A stretch of DNA of 60,882 bases, from contig JAJDAG010000173.1 in NCBI GenBank assembly GCA_029262005.1, forward strand, positions 1 to 60,882, in the 5' to 3' direction. The notes under the pieces are model-generated. The model was not told the origin of the DNA, did no database searches, and saw only the letters and a program-made list of their open reading frames with translations. Position 1 is the first letter of the stretch. Every line of letters begins with the position of its first letter. Origin of the DNA: Candidatus Zhuqueibacterota bacterium. GTDB lineage: Bacteria > Zhuqueibacterota > Zhuqueibacteria > Oceanimicrobiales > Oceanimicrobiaceae. The position numbers were made by a program, and so were the translations under genes. Shown piece by piece: positions 8,719 through 18,189 of the stretch.

Positions 8719-11268
8719 CTATTCGTTGACCTCCTTTGCGAGATTGAACTCCAGCAAGCTCATACCTGCCGACTCAATAACAACCGACTGCTCTTGATAT
8801 GCATAGCCGTTTTTGCTTGTTCTGAACAAGTAGAGCCCGGCTTTAAGAATACCATTGACCGTTCCATCAAGATCGGTTACATCGAGAGATTCCCGCGCTC
8901 TGTTGCGTTTGTCCATTGCCTTGTAGCGTACTTCAACGTTGCTAAGTGGCCGCCGGGTTGAGTTGTCTAAAACCACGACTGAGAACTGGCCGGAGGATGG
9001 TTGCATGCGCGCAGTCACCAAATTGGTTGACGGCGTCACTTTGACTCTGAGATCTTCGTAGCCGGGTTTGGAAAAAGTAGCGTAGTAAGTTTGCGGTTGC
9101 AGATTGACCGTGAGCGGCGTTATGCGTCCGGATGAAACTGTTTTTTTGCCTCTGGTCAACTTTGTAAGGGTGGTACGCAACTCTTTTTTATTCTTGTCAG
9201 CCACACTATATGCGACAAACTTGACGGGCCGCGCCAGAACTTCGAAAATTTTAGTCGGTGTGTTTGCACTGACTTTTATGTTTAGTTTTTTGGTATTGTA
9301 GCCTTTCTTTTTTAGAACAATACTGTGGCTCGCAGCGGTGAGGAAATAGCCTTTTTCTGCACTTGTATATCCAATGGGATTGGCGTTATTGTCCAGATAA
9401 ATGGCAGCCTTAGGCGGACTTGAATTGATGCTGACCAGTTTGCCAAACAGACCACGAATGCGATGATTTATAGTCGGTTCTACTTGAACGTCATAGTTCC
9501 ACAGCCGTCGATCTTCAATTTCTTCAATCATTTGTTCATCAAGGGCAAAACCAATTAAGTCGGCAAACCCGGCCTTTTTAAGCTGAATATCGCAGCGCTC
9601 GCCAATTTCCCAGGTTACGGAGCACGGTGTGTTTTGTCCGAACTTTATGCCATTAATAAAGACTTCCGCATTTTCCGGAGTTGATTCTATTTTCAGGGTT
9701 GTTTTGAATTTGAATGTATACGGTTTATTGCCCCGGCGCATTTCTTCACCCTTGACAGTGATTTGGCCTTTACTGGGAATATGCAGTGATTTCACAATGA
9801 ATTCGTAAGGCTTTAACACCAATTTCAGTTCATAGATGCCGGGACCAATTTTATCAATTGCAAGGGGGGTTTTACCCGGCAGGGCTTCATTGTTTAGAAA
9901 CACCTGTGCGCCCGCCGGCATCGATGCAATCCTGATTGCAGGCGGAAACAGGAAATCGTAGATACCAGTGCCGAAGTCTGTCCATTGCATCGAAATGTCC
10001 AGCAGCAAAAATGAAAACAGCATGGCTGCAACTGAAATCAAACTTTTGACCACCAGTTTTTTGTGGCCGCGTGCCGACAGCCGAATTACGTCAATGACTG
10101 TTTTTATCTCATCGTCGTCATCGAACGATGCCTCTGGAATTGGACCAACCGGTGCCGGCGGCAGATTCAGCGCTTGCCCGAACGGTTCATTCGTAACGAT
10201 TCCACCATTTGGCATGGGAGCGCCTTGGTCCAAATGGTTTGATTTCAGACCATCCTCTGTTCCCAGATCAATTTTATGATTGTTTTCAATAGCAGGACTT
10301 GGGCTGGTGACTCCCAGAGTGTCGGTTGATTGTGATGACGCTTCCGCAATTGTAGATTCCTGCACAAACTCAACCAACTCTGCATCAATTGCCGTGGGCG
10401 CACCGTTCATGACCAGGTAAGTGACCAAATCAATATAAAACTGGTTGGCATTTTGAAAACGCTTTTCAGGCGTTTTTTCAAGCGCTTTCTTAATTATTTT
10501 TTGTAACGGTTTAGGCGATCGTGAAAACCCTTTTAGTTTTATCTTGCCGTCGCGCAGTGTCTCAACAATTCCTTGTGTGTCATCCCCTTGAAAGAAACGC
10601 TTTCTTTCCACTAACTCATACAAAACCAGCCCTAGAGAAAAAATGTCAGAGCGCTTGTCGAGTGTATGTTCCGTGGACACATGCTCGGGTGACATATACT
10701 GCACCTTTCCCTGCAATGTGATGGTGGAAGCATCACTGACAGCTTCTTTCTGAACACCGGCAATACCAAAATCGATAAGCTTAACGATGCCGGTGCCGGA
10801 GATCATAATGTTGCCTGGTGAGATGTCCTGATGTACCAGGTTAAGTGGTTCATTGCTCTCTGTATTACGGCAATTGTGGGCATAATCGAGGGCTTTACAA
10901 ATCTCTGCCACAATGTGGACTGCAATGTGGACCGGCACAGCCTTGTCAGTTAATTTGCTTCTTTTGAGAAAGTGGATCAGATCAAAGCCATCAATAAATT
11001 CCATAACGATGTAGAACTGACCTTCCTTTGTCTGCACCAAATCGAAAATGTGGACGATGTTCTGGTGGTGCATTTGGGCAACGTGCCGTGCTTCATTCTG
11101 GAACTGATCGATGTACCATTTGTCCTCTACCAGATCCTGATTGATTTCTTTGACGGCAATGTCTTTTCCCAAAACATTGTCGTAGCCTTTGTAAATCGTG
11201 CCGAAACCGCCGCGTTTGATGACACTGAGCAGTTGGTAACGATTGTTTAGTAATTTCAGTGATTCCAT
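8719..11268 (-). CDS. Hanks-type Ser/Thr kinase with periplasmic PEGA repeats (module A)
   Basis: The kinase domain covers about residues 8-275, with the glycine loop GGFGTIYKG, the VAIK lysine (AVKEI), the catalytic loop HQDISPGN and an intact DFG (LIDFGIAG). Because the Arg of HRD is Gln, this is a non-RD kinase, although the catalytic Asp is present. A flexible Pro/Ser/Asp linker (300-395) precedes a membrane span near 408-428. The periplasmic part has at least three PEGA-type repeats (for example IASMPAGAQVFLNNE and IESTPENAEVFINGI) and ends in a carboxypeptidase-regulatory-like beta domain. PEGA domains generally bind cell-envelope surfaces or proteins. It begins module A and directly follows the pilus genes (24-bp gap to the PilX-like gene). 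The paralogue is at 30464-33124. Confidence 0.9.
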   Translation of the reverse strand: MESLKLLNNRYQLLSVIKRGGFGTIYKGYDNVLGKDIAVKEINQDLVEDKWYIDQFQNEARHVAQMHHQNIVHIFDLVQTKEGQFYIVMEFIDGFDLIHFLKRSKLTDKAVPVHIAVHIVAEICKALDYAHNCRNTESNEPLNLVHQDISPGNIMISGTGIVKLIDFGIAGVQKEAVSDASTITLQGKVQYMSPEHVSTEHTLDKRSDIFSLGLVLYELVERKRFFQGDDTQGIVETLRDGKIKLKGFSRSPKPLQKIIKKALEKTPEKRFQNANQFYIDLVTYLVMNGAPTAIDAELVEFVQESTIAEASSQSTDTLGVTSPSPAIENNHKIDLGTEDGLKSNHLDQGAPMPNGGIVTNEPFGQALNLPPAPVGPIPEASFDDDDEIKTVIDVIRLSARGHKKLVVKSLISVAAMLFSFLLLDISMQWTDFGTGIYDFLFPPAIRIASMPAGAQVFLNNEALPGKTPLAIDKIGPGIYELKLVLKPYEFIVKSLHIPSKGQITVKGEEMRRGNKPYTFKFKTTLKIESTPENAEVFINGIKFGQNTPCSVTWEIGERCDIQLKKAGFADLIGFALDEQMIEEIEDRRLWNYDVQVEPTINHRIRGLFGKLVSINSSPPKAAIYLDNNANPIGYTSAEKGYFLTAASHSIVLKKKGYNTKKLNIKVSANTPTKIFEVLARPVKFVAYSVADKNKKELRTTLTKLTRGKKTVSSGRITPLTVNLQPQTYYATFSKPGYEDLRVKVTPSTNLVTARMQPSSGQFSVVVLDNSTRRPLSNVEVRYKAMDKRNRARESLDVTDLDGTVNGILKAGLYLFRTSKNGYAYQEQSVVIESAGMSLLEFNLAKEVNE

Positions 11269-11292
11269 GATTGCATTGATTGCAGCCTCCTG

Positions 11293-12513
11293 CTAGTCCA
11301 TTGCCGTAATAAAGCCGCGCATGAACGGTTCGACCCGGTTTGTCCTGGGATAATATGGCGGTGTATTTAATCTGAGCCGCGTATCATACAAATGCGTGAA
11401 ATTGAAATTGTTGACCGGCAGTGAAGTGGCCGGTATTCGGGATGTTGCCAGGCTGTCCTCTACTGCAACAATTGAACCGAGCAATGTTAACGCCAGGTCT
11501 GCATTGGCCGCTACTTTGTTCTCGATAAGCACGGAACCGATGCCACTGCTGGCGGCCATCACAGCGGCCTGAACCACCATCCCGGTATTGGTTGTATATT
11601 GAAAGATGACTCTATTTCTTGCAATGATACCAAGATAGTCTTGAGATGTGCCGTTTATGCTTGGATTGGTTTTATAGCGTAATGTATCTTGAATGATGAT
11701 GTCTCTGCCTGAAGTAACCGTCATTCTCCCGGCAACAATTCCGCGTACTTTGATGTCGTTTCCGTCGGTTGTTCCGATGGTGCCATTGTTAGCATTTAAT
11801 TTCGTGGCAATGGCCCATGTAAGGCTGTCTGCAGACCAGGTATAAGTACTGTCATCATTAAAAACCAGCCAGATGGATTGATTAAACCAATCGCCGGATG
11901 CGGCTGTTACAGTACGCAGAGGATTTAACATTGCGTCATTCGGGACTTGAATGGTCTGGGTATCTAATTCTGCACCGCCGTAAAGTTTGGGGTTACCATC
12001 ACCGTTAAAGCCAATGTTATCATCGGATGAAACCCGGCCCATAAAAATCGGTGTGCCGGTTACTTTGATTTTCGAATTGGCATGAACCGGACCCCACAAA
12101 GTGTCTCCGCTTGCATACGTGCGGTGCGATGGCCAGTCGTGCATGAAAAAGTAGTAAAATGAATAAGCCGGCCACATGACAGCAGCGTAGGTGCTGTCCG
12201 CACCACCGGCATAACTCGTTGCCACTTCAATACCGAGGCTAACCACCTGATTTACCGAGTCAGCGGTGGCATCAAAAGTGCGGATGATACCTTGTACACC
12301 GTTTAATTCGAGTGTGTCGTCCGGCACGCTGTCTCGATAGACCTTGGATAGCGCAACGTTGGTAATGCTTTCGATGGCATTGTTTCGCAGCCAGCGATCG
12401 TACTGCCGGACTATTTCCTTTGACGAACTTTGCTGACTCGATGTCAGGTTAAACATGACGCCTGTAAAAATGGTTGTAAAACCAACCACGATAATCATCA
12501 AACTTCTACCCAT
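11293..12513 (-). CDS. PilX-like pilus-associated protein with leaderless N-terminal membrane helix
   Basis: The 406-residue protein starts with a hydrophobic helix right after Met-Gly (MGRSLMIIVVGFTTIFTGV). A long beta-rich exported part follows, with GPVHAN and repeated Gly/Asn-rich turns. This layout is like PilX or DUF4900-type proteins in pilus loci of related bacteria; the family name is recalled, not verified. There is no classical prepilin leader and no Glu5. It is the last pilus gene before signalling module A and is separated from the previous pilin-like gene by 186 bp that hold no gene. A small palindrome (CGGCATGCCG near 12621-12630) lies in that gap. Its role may be pilus priming or tip structure. 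It could alternatively be a surface adhesin. Confidence 0.62.
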   Translation of the reverse strand: MGRSLMIIVVGFTTIFTGVMFNLTSSQQSSSKEIVRQYDRWLRNNAIESITNVALSKVYRDSVPDDTLELNGVQGIIRTFDATADSVNQVVSLGIEVATSYAGGADSTYAAVMWPAYSFYYFFMHDWPSHRTYASGDTLWGPVHANSKIKVTGTPIFMGRVSSDDNIGFNGDGNPKLYGGAELDTQTIQVPNDAMLNPLRTVTAASGDWFNQSIWLVFNDDSTYTWSADSLTWAIATKLNANNGTIGTTDGNDIKVRGIVAGRMTVTSGRDIIIQDTLRYKTNPSINGTSQDYLGIIARNRVIFQYTTNTGMVVQAAVMAASSGIGSVLIENKVAANADLALTLLGSIVAVEDSLATSRIPATSLPVNNFNFTHLYDTRLRLNTPPYYPRTNRVEPFMRGFITAMD

Positions 12514-12699
12514 GATATAATGGCCTTATTCTTTAATATGAGTGCTTAAACTTCGAGCATGTTTTATTGGGAAACTCTGCTCTCTTAGCCGAAATCTCCT
12601 GCTACCGGACATTTTAATCCGGCATGCCGTTTCGCACCGGCCGGAACGCGAGTGCGTCCTGCTTCTACTTGTTGCTGCTCCGGCGCTATTTGTTCAATG

Positions 12700-13284
12700 T
12701 TACAAATTTTGGTTTGTGATTCTGATAATATTCACCGGTGTAACGCGCTTTTGCCATCTGGCCACAGGATAGCCGACGTCGCCATATTGAAACTCGGATT
12801 GCACTTCCAGGAAAATATCAATAATTGCCACATCGTTTAGCTCGGTTGTAGCGCTGCCGGTCCAATCATACAGTTTAACTGAAAATTGGGTTACACCGGC
12901 AGAAGTGTTTATTGTCGTTGTGCCATTGACAATTCGGTAAAGAATTTTGTCATTGGGGTTTTCCGTGTTTGGCGCCTGGTCGGCATCGCTCAAATAGTAA
13001 CGGACTGTTTCAGCAACTGCATCGTTGTCGATATCAGCGAGAAATGTAATATCCGTCGAGTCGGAAATGGAAACAATCGCTTGCGATGCATTGGCCACGC
13101 CACTGCCTATTTTACGAAAGTCATAATCAATGATCTCCGCGACTGAAGCCATTGATTCCTGGGTCCACATTTCCTGCATACGAACGTTTTGATGTTCAAT
13201 CACATCATCATAAAAGGTCATGACACTCAGCATAAACAGTGCGCCAATAACAATGCTGCCCATTAATGTTATTGTAGAATCCAT
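12700..13284 (-). CDS. Minor pilin-like protein (PilW-like)
   Basis: The 194-residue protein begins MDSTITLMGSIVIGALFML, a membrane helix with almost no leader, followed by an alpha helix with Tyr/Asp and a beta-rich C-terminal domain. The pattern of an N-terminal helix and a region around FRKIGSGV that resembles the PilW/GspJ stretch supports a minor pilin. There is no GFxxxE prepilin-peptidase motif. An AGAGG ribosome-binding site lies about 6 nt before the ATG at 13284. It sits between two other pilin-like genes; the gap to the preceding gene is 12 bp. The function, minor pilin of the tip complex, is inferred from position and shape. Confidence 0.6.
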   Translation of the reverse strand: MDSTITLMGSIVIGALFMLSVMTFYDDVIEHQNVRMQEMWTQESMASVAEIIDYDFRKIGSGVANASQAIVSISDSTDITFLADIDNDAVAETVRYYLSDADQAPNTENPNDKILYRIVNGTTTINTSAGVTQFSVKLYDWTGSATTELNDVAIIDIFLEVQSEFQYGDVGYPVARWQKRVTPVNIIRITNQNL

Positions 13285-13296
13285 AAAGCCTCTTGC

Positions 13297-13794
13297 CTAC
13301 TTGTTTTTTTGATAGGAAAATATATAGGATGCGACCACTTCATTCGGCAAGTAGTCATTGGTTACATTTACGGTCATTTTTTTGTAATACTGCCTTGTGG
13401 CAACAGGTGTATTCAAGTCGCCGGCTTCAACATATTGAAATACCACTTCGACCTGCATGGGAATGCCTGTCGAATTATCTTCAATATCGAGGCCGTTGAA
13501 ATCATCAATATCGTCAAAGCCGTGTGGGTAGCTCTCATGGCCGGCGTGCCCCATGCCAGTGGGGTGCGCGAATGAATTAATAGTTACTGTTCGTTCTTTA
13601 TTGATTGTGTTGTGGTCATACGCTTTTGTTTTGGCCTCTTCAATATACTTTTGCGCCACATTCATGGCCAAATATTCCACTTGTTGGTCATAGAGCGCTT
13701 CTGAACTGTTGATGATGTTTTGATTGACAGTGATGGATGTCAAGCCAAAAATGACCATGGCTCCAAGTGTGAGAAGTAGCTCTCTGTGTCCCAC
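13297..13794 (-). CDS. Minor pilin-like protein (PilV-like), GTG start
   Basis: The 165-residue protein starts MGHRELLLTLGAMVIFGL, a hydrophobic helix right after Met-Gly, followed by a helical stretch ending in AQKYIEEAKTKAYD and a beta-rich domain. This is the general shape of PilV/GspI minor pilins. The GTG at 13794 is the chosen start because GGAGGTAACA stands immediately before it; this ribosome-binding site is embedded in the last codons of the secretin gene, whose stop is 2 bp away. The arrangement couples translation of the two genes. There is no canonical prepilin leader or Glu5. Confidence 0.62.
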   Translation of the reverse strand: MGHRELLLTLGAMVIFGLTSITVNQNIINSSEALYDQQVEYLAMNVAQKYIEEAKTKAYDHNTINKERTVTINSFAHPTGMGHAGHESYPHGFDDIDDFNGLDIEDNSTGIPMQVEVVFQYVEAGDLNTPVATRQYYKKMTVNVTNDYLPNEVVASYIFSYQKNK

Positions 13795-13796
13795 TG

Positions 13797-15044
13797 TTAC
13801 CTCCGGCGTCTGTTGTTTATGCGGCTTTTGCTGGGCGGTGCCGATGTTTTCAATTGCCGCATTTTGCGTAAGAATTCCTGCCGTTTTTTATCGATATAGA
13901 TTCTTCTATTGGCTGAGCGGGCAGCGATTCGATCCGAAATACTTGGCAGGATGTTGGCCTGCAAGACTATAACCAATTCTCTTTTCGTGACACTTGTTGA
14001 ATTAAAGCCAAACAGGTAACGCAGCCCAAAGAACCACGGTGGCAGGTCTTTTAGAAGCGGCAGCCCGCGCCGAACTTCATTTTCTGTGTTTGAAAAAAGT
14101 CCGGCAACAACGGTTTCTTCGCCGCTCATCAGCAGAACTTGTGTTTTGCTCTCAGTTATGGTTTTTGTAACTGCCTGAGCTGCCGGCACCACGGTGCTGC
14201 GCTCTGCCCGGATATCGAGATGGACAAACATGGAGTCTGGTCCGCCAACGATGATTGGCGTCACTGTGAGTATGATGCCTGACTCATATTCCTGAAAAAT
14301 AGTATTCCCGGCAAAATCAGTGGTGGTTAAAAAGAAATTCTGACCGACCTTAATTTTGCCCTCTTCGCCCTCAAGCACCTTGATTTGCGGGTTGGCAATG
14401 ACTTCGCCTTCCTGGAAAGACTCAACGGCTCTCAGGAATGCGAATAAATCTACTGAGCGGAAACTGCGTCTCACCTGGGCGGTTATGTCATTGCTGGCTT
14501 GTTGCGGAGCAAAGTTGCCAAAAATTTCAACCCGCCCACCGTTAATGGCGGACCAGTTTACGCCGGCCTGCCGCAAGGTCTGGTAGTTTGCTTCGAAGAA
14601 AACGGCGTTGATTTCTATCTCACGCGATGATGTCGTGATGAGGTCGTCTTTGGGGCCCTTGGCTTTCTTGATCAGGGGAATGATTTCGTAATGGCGATCT
14701 TTCTCTTCATATTTGAGCAGGTTTGAGCGCAGAATATATTCAAGCGCTCGCTTCCAGAACATGTTGTTGACCACGACGCTAATGGCTGGATTTGCAGTCT
14801 GCGAATTGATGATTATTTTACCCTCATGCTTCATGCTATATTGGCTCAGAATGTCTATAGCGGTTTTTAGCGGCAGACTGCTATCGAGTGTTACTTTTTC
14901 GTCCGACCGAATGGTGCGGCCGGGATAGTTTTGCTGCGCCCGGAGATCCGGCACCGGGCTGCATACGAGAAAAAACAATAGTAATAGAATTCCCCGCGAC
15001 TTTATTTTGAAATTTAGATTTCTATACAACTTGAGATGCTCCAT
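13797..15044 (-). CDS. Secretin (PilQ/GspD family outer-membrane channel)
   Basis: The protein forms the outer-membrane gate through which a pilus or pseudopilus passes. A signal peptide (about residues 15-36, core GILLLLFFLVCSPVP, ending at RAQ) is followed by an N0/STN-like domain (about 45-115, with LKTAIDILSQYS and AISVVVNNM). The conserved secretin core follows at about 140-370, with VIANPQIKVLEGEEG, GIILTVTPI and the final RRGLPLLKDLPP motif and ELVIVLQ strand typical of the family. The length of 415 aa is short for PilQ, which usually has extra N1 and AMIN domains, so this is a minimal secretin. It also has a basic C-terminal tail rich in Arg and Lys. It is 18 bp from the PilO-like gene. 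Confidence 0.9.
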   Translation of the reverse strand: MEHLKLYRNLNFKIKSRGILLLLFFLVCSPVPDLRAQQNYPGRTIRSDEKVTLDSSLPLKTAIDILSQYSMKHEGKIIINSQTANPAISVVVNNMFWKRALEYILRSNLLKYEEKDRHYEIIPLIKKAKGPKDDLITTSSREIEINAVFFEANYQTLRQAGVNWSAINGGRVEIFGNFAPQQASNDITAQVRRSFRSVDLFAFLRAVESFQEGEVIANPQIKVLEGEEGKIKVGQNFFLTTTDFAGNTIFQEYESGIILTVTPIIVGGPDSMFVHLDIRAERSTVVPAAQAVTKTITESKTQVLLMSGEETVVAGLFSNTENEVRRGLPLLKDLPPWFFGLRYLFGFNSTSVTKRELVIVLQANILPSISDRIAARSANRRIYIDKKRQEFLRKMRQLKTSAPPSKSRINNRRRR

Positions 15045-15062
15045 TTGAGAAATTTATACCTG

Positions 15063-15971
15063 TCACTTTCGCGGGTCTATTGAAAGTGTAATTTTTTCTG
15101 ATATGCCGAATTTTGTGATAATAAATTCGGCTTTACCACTTTGTTGATAAATTGCCACCAGTCTTCCAAGGTAGACGGCATCGCCGATGCGAAGCTCTTT
15201 TACGCCACTGCCACCCTCTGAAATGAAGACTGAATTGGCCGTAACAGCTTTGATTGATGCTTTACGTACATCAATTTCACCCGGCTTCTTCTTGGGTAAA
15301 GTTGGTTTTTTAGGTTTGGCCCTGACTTCGATGTTTTTTATAATCCTTTCTTTTACCAGAGGCTTGAAAACATCGTGCTGGGCAACGTAAGCGCTGGCAT
15401 CGGTGAGCTGGTATTCTGAAAAATTCTCATTAATGTCGGATTGACTATCAACCGTAAAGCCTTGCAGCTTCATGTTGAACCGGATAAACTCACTGTCTTT
15501 TCCGCTGGGACGAAGGGAAATTGATTCTATCTGGTAAAGAATCGGTTCGTAGGTTAAATGCCAGATCAAGCGATTGATGTCATTGTAAGTTCCTTCACCG
15601 GCCAGGGTGTAGGCGAATTTGGTTACATCTCCGCTTTTACGTTTGGAGTTGAGCACGAAATCGTAGTAAATATTTAAATTGTAACTTGACATTATCCAGT
15701 TTAGATAGGACAGGGTAAAGGATGGTTCATCTGCTGAGATGATTCGTTTTGGTGATTGTTGCCATTTTGTTGTCACTTCACCATGAATATTTTCGACCTT
15801 GGTCAAACGGCTGACTTCAGTTTGTGATTGTTTTAGAACGGTGCTCAAGCGCTGTTCCTCTTTAATGGCGCCCACCAGATTATTGGCGTCGGTGAAATAC
15901 CAAAAGGAACCTAAGGCCAGGAGCAAAATCCAGATAATTAAGAGTGTGGCGCTGTTTTTACGTGCGAACAT
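15063..15971 (-). CDS. PilO-like inner-membrane alignment protein with PilP-like C-terminal domain
   Basis: There is an N-terminal membrane span (LLIIWILLLALGSFWYF, residues about 9-26). A coiled-coil region (EEQRLSTVLKQSQTEVSRL) follows, then a ferredoxin-like domain at about 75-185 of the PilO type. After a Lys/Pro linker (KPKKPTLPKKKPGEI, near 225) a small beta domain near 235-300 resembles PilP: it contains GVKELRIGDAVYLGRLVAI and ends in a strand pair. PilO and PilP usually are separate proteins that connect the inner-membrane PilM/N complex to the secretin. Here the two appear fused, next to the PilM-PilN fusion and the secretin gene. The PilP part is an inference from position and shape. 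Confidence 0.72.
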   Translation of the reverse strand: MFARKNSATLLIIWILLLALGSFWYFTDANNLVGAIKEEQRLSTVLKQSQTEVSRLTKVENIHGEVTTKWQQSPKRIISADEPSFTLSYLNWIMSSYNLNIYYDFVLNSKRKSGDVTKFAYTLAGEGTYNDINRLIWHLTYEPILYQIESISLRPSGKDSEFIRFNMKLQGFTVDSQSDINENFSEYQLTDASAYVAQHDVFKPLVKERIIKNIEVRAKPKKPTLPKKKPGEIDVRKASIKAVTANSVFISEGGSGVKELRIGDAVYLGRLVAIYQQSGKAEFIITKFGISEKITLSIDPRK

Positions 15972-16110
15972 TGATGGTAGCTACTCAGTTTTTTAGTTAT
16001 TAAAAGACAGCATTTTTAGTAAGGCAGCTTATTTTTTTAAAATAAAAGCTCCGGCCATTTTTTTGACTGATGTTTTCCGACACTTGCAATTAATAAGCAT
16101 CGATATATTT

Positions 16111-18123
16111 TTATCCAGCCTTCTTAAATCTCACAACCTTGTTTTTGATGCGTGCTTGAATGGCAAAAGTCTCCGACGTCTTTTGCGCCTCTTTGATAGT
16201 GCCGAATGTACCAATAATAAGTGCGTATCTTGTCGTTTTGCCGTCCTGGGTTATCGGCGAAACAGTGGTTTTGTAGCCTTTCTCGCGAAAGGAGGTTCCT
16301 GCCGCGGTCGCTTGTGCCGAGGTGTCATAAGTACCAACTTTTAGTCCATAAACATAGGTGTCGGCTGCAACAGCAGTGGATTTGGTGTTCGATTTTTTGT
16401 TTGCACTATTGGTCGGCAAGCGGCTTTTATCGAGATGTCCGTTTGTGCTGCCATTGCTGCCACGTTTAGGCAGTTCTGCCTGCAGCGGCCGGCTCTTTTT
16501 TGCCGGGTTCTTCTCACTGTTGCGATTTTTCAGGAACGAAAAGATGGTGAGGTTTTTATTGGCGTCAGTTTCATCGAGGTGTTTTTCCAAATGAAAGGTA
16601 AAGACGCTTGCGCCCAGAAATTCAGACCGCGTTACTTTTTTTAAATCAGCGCCGCCGATGGCGTTGGCAATAATCGGAATTTTGGCACGCTTTTGGGCGA
16701 CACCGGTGATGTTCACTTTCGGCCCTGTTTTTTTCATCTCAGTTATCCAGATGTCTCTGGCGCCATGAACTTCTTTGTTGAGTAGTTGCAAAAAGGAGAT
16801 GGTCTCTCCGTAACTTATGCTAAAACTGTCAACCAGGGCAATTTTGCGTTCGATATCTATTATCTGGCCATCGTAGGTATGCACACGGTCGGTCAATGCT
16901 TTGTTGTTGTCAACTTGTTGTTGCATGACTTCGACGCGACGTGTGACTTTTCGTATTTCAAGATTTTTGGACACAAGGGCCCAGGTAAAAAGTAGGGCCG
17001 AACTTGTTATCAGGAACAGAAGAAGATAGCCGTGAACAGCAAGTCTGGGCACTGTTTGCCGGTCACGAATATATTCCGGCAAAAAATTGCTGTCCTTGGA
17101 TTTTACGGCGTTTTTGATAAGCGCCTTCCATGCAAGGGCGATGGGAACAGCGTACCGGGAAAAAAGCAACCCTCTGTCTTTGAAGCGCAGATCCGACGGA
17201 ATTTTCCTGGAATTTAAATAACCTGTGAGAGCAGATGGAAATTTTTGTCTGAAATAATACTTGGCTTTAAGTCTCGACGAGTGGCCCGCTACCAGAATTT
17301 TGTTTATTTCCGGGATAAAATAATGGTCCTGAGCGAAAATAATTCTGCTGTACAAAACCTCCAACACGTCTTTGGACAAGCTGCCTTTGTGGAGTGTTGG
17401 TGTTATGTGAAAAATATCTTTGCCATTGAGGAAAATAACTCGCGAAAAATCCTGCTCAATGTAGACGATGGCCGTAATCTCATCTTTGTCAAATTTGTAA
17501 ATCTCTTTAACCAGATCGACGAGAGCCAGCTCATTGGTGTCCATCAAAACCAGATTCAAGTTGTTGGAGCGAAACTGATTGACTTCTTCCATAAGTTCGA
17601 TGACCGGAGGATGATATTCATAATCAACCATGAGCGTCTTGTCATCGCTCGCATTTAAATATTTTGTACCATGCGCGTCGTCTTCGCCTTCGCCTTCGCC
17701 TTCTTGTCCCCAGATATCCATTTTGCTTTTCAGGCGATTTTTCTTTTTTGGTGCCTGTTGCTTTTCAATGAAATCATACTTGACCGTGAGGTGAGGCGCG
17801 TTAATGGCGACATTGGCCTTCATGTTGTTAAATTTGTCCAGAAGGGCGTAAACTTTACTCACGTTCTGTGCAGCATCATTGCTTTTTGATACCTCAGGTT
17901 CCTCCGCCTGGGAAGTTCTGGGTTCATTAATGTCAAATGCATTTTCCAGATCGTTTAATGCTTCCGGTTCGGCCTTGTCTTCTGAGTGAGCATGGTCAAT
18001 GGGCTGGTCCAATGTGATGGATTCGAGCGCCTTGATGCGTGCTTTACCGCGAACAAGGGAGAGGAAGGCTGCCCTGACCTCATTGCCGTTTATTGTAATT
18101 CCTATTGCGTGTTTTGTTTTCAT
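16111..18123 (-). CDS. PilM-PilN fusion with C-terminal SPOR domain
   Basis: The protein has 670 residues. The N-terminal ~350 look like PilM, an actin-like ATPase fold: it starts AIGITINGNEVRAAFL, and a VYIEQDFSRVIFLNGKD strand pair follows near 220. A membrane span (GYLLLFLITSSALLFTWALV) lies near 365-385. A coiled coil and a PilN-like domain follow (about 385-510). After a Lys/Ser/Asn linker, residues about 589-668 form a SPOR-type domain (YVYGLKVGTYDTSAQA, then YALIIGTFGTIKEAQ). SPOR domains bind peptidoglycan stripped of stem peptides. The fusion would place an ATPase, a platform protein and a wall-binding module in one chain. The usual separate pilM and pilN genes are missing here. The ATG at 18123 is the first in-frame start. 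Confidence 0.78.
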   Translation of the reverse strand: MKTKHAIGITINGNEVRAAFLSLVRGKARIKALESITLDQPIDHAHSEDKAEPEALNDLENAFDINEPRTSQAEEPEVSKSNDAAQNVSKVYALLDKFNNMKANVAINAPHLTVKYDFIEKQQAPKKKNRLKSKMDIWGQEGEGEGEDDAHGTKYLNASDDKTLMVDYEYHPPVIELMEEVNQFRSNNLNLVLMDTNELALVDLVKEIYKFDKDEITAIVYIEQDFSRVIFLNGKDIFHITPTLHKGSLSKDVLEVLYSRIIFAQDHYFIPEINKILVAGHSSRLKAKYYFRQKFPSALTGYLNSRKIPSDLRFKDRGLLFSRYAVPIALAWKALIKNAVKSKDSNFLPEYIRDRQTVPRLAVHGYLLLFLITSSALLFTWALVSKNLEIRKVTRRVEVMQQQVDNNKALTDRVHTYDGQIIDIERKIALVDSFSISYGETISFLQLLNKEVHGARDIWITEMKKTGPKVNITGVAQKRAKIPIIANAIGGADLKKVTRSEFLGASVFTFHLEKHLDETDANKNLTIFSFLKNRNSEKNPAKKSRPLQAELPKRGSNGSTNGHLDKSRLPTNSANKKSNTKSTAVAADTYVYGLKVGTYDTSAQATAAGTSFREKGYKTTVSPITQDGKTTRYALIIGTFGTIKEAQKTSETFAIQARIKNKVVRFKKAG

Positions 18124-18189
18124 TATGTTGTTACTTGGGGCACACCCGTCATTATTCAGACAATAATTTCAAACTATAATCTGTTTTTT

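Noticed and set aside
12514-12699. Possible small gene or terminator between two pilin-like genes
   Set aside because: Only weak 5-bp and palindromic hairpins and no supported open frame were seen.
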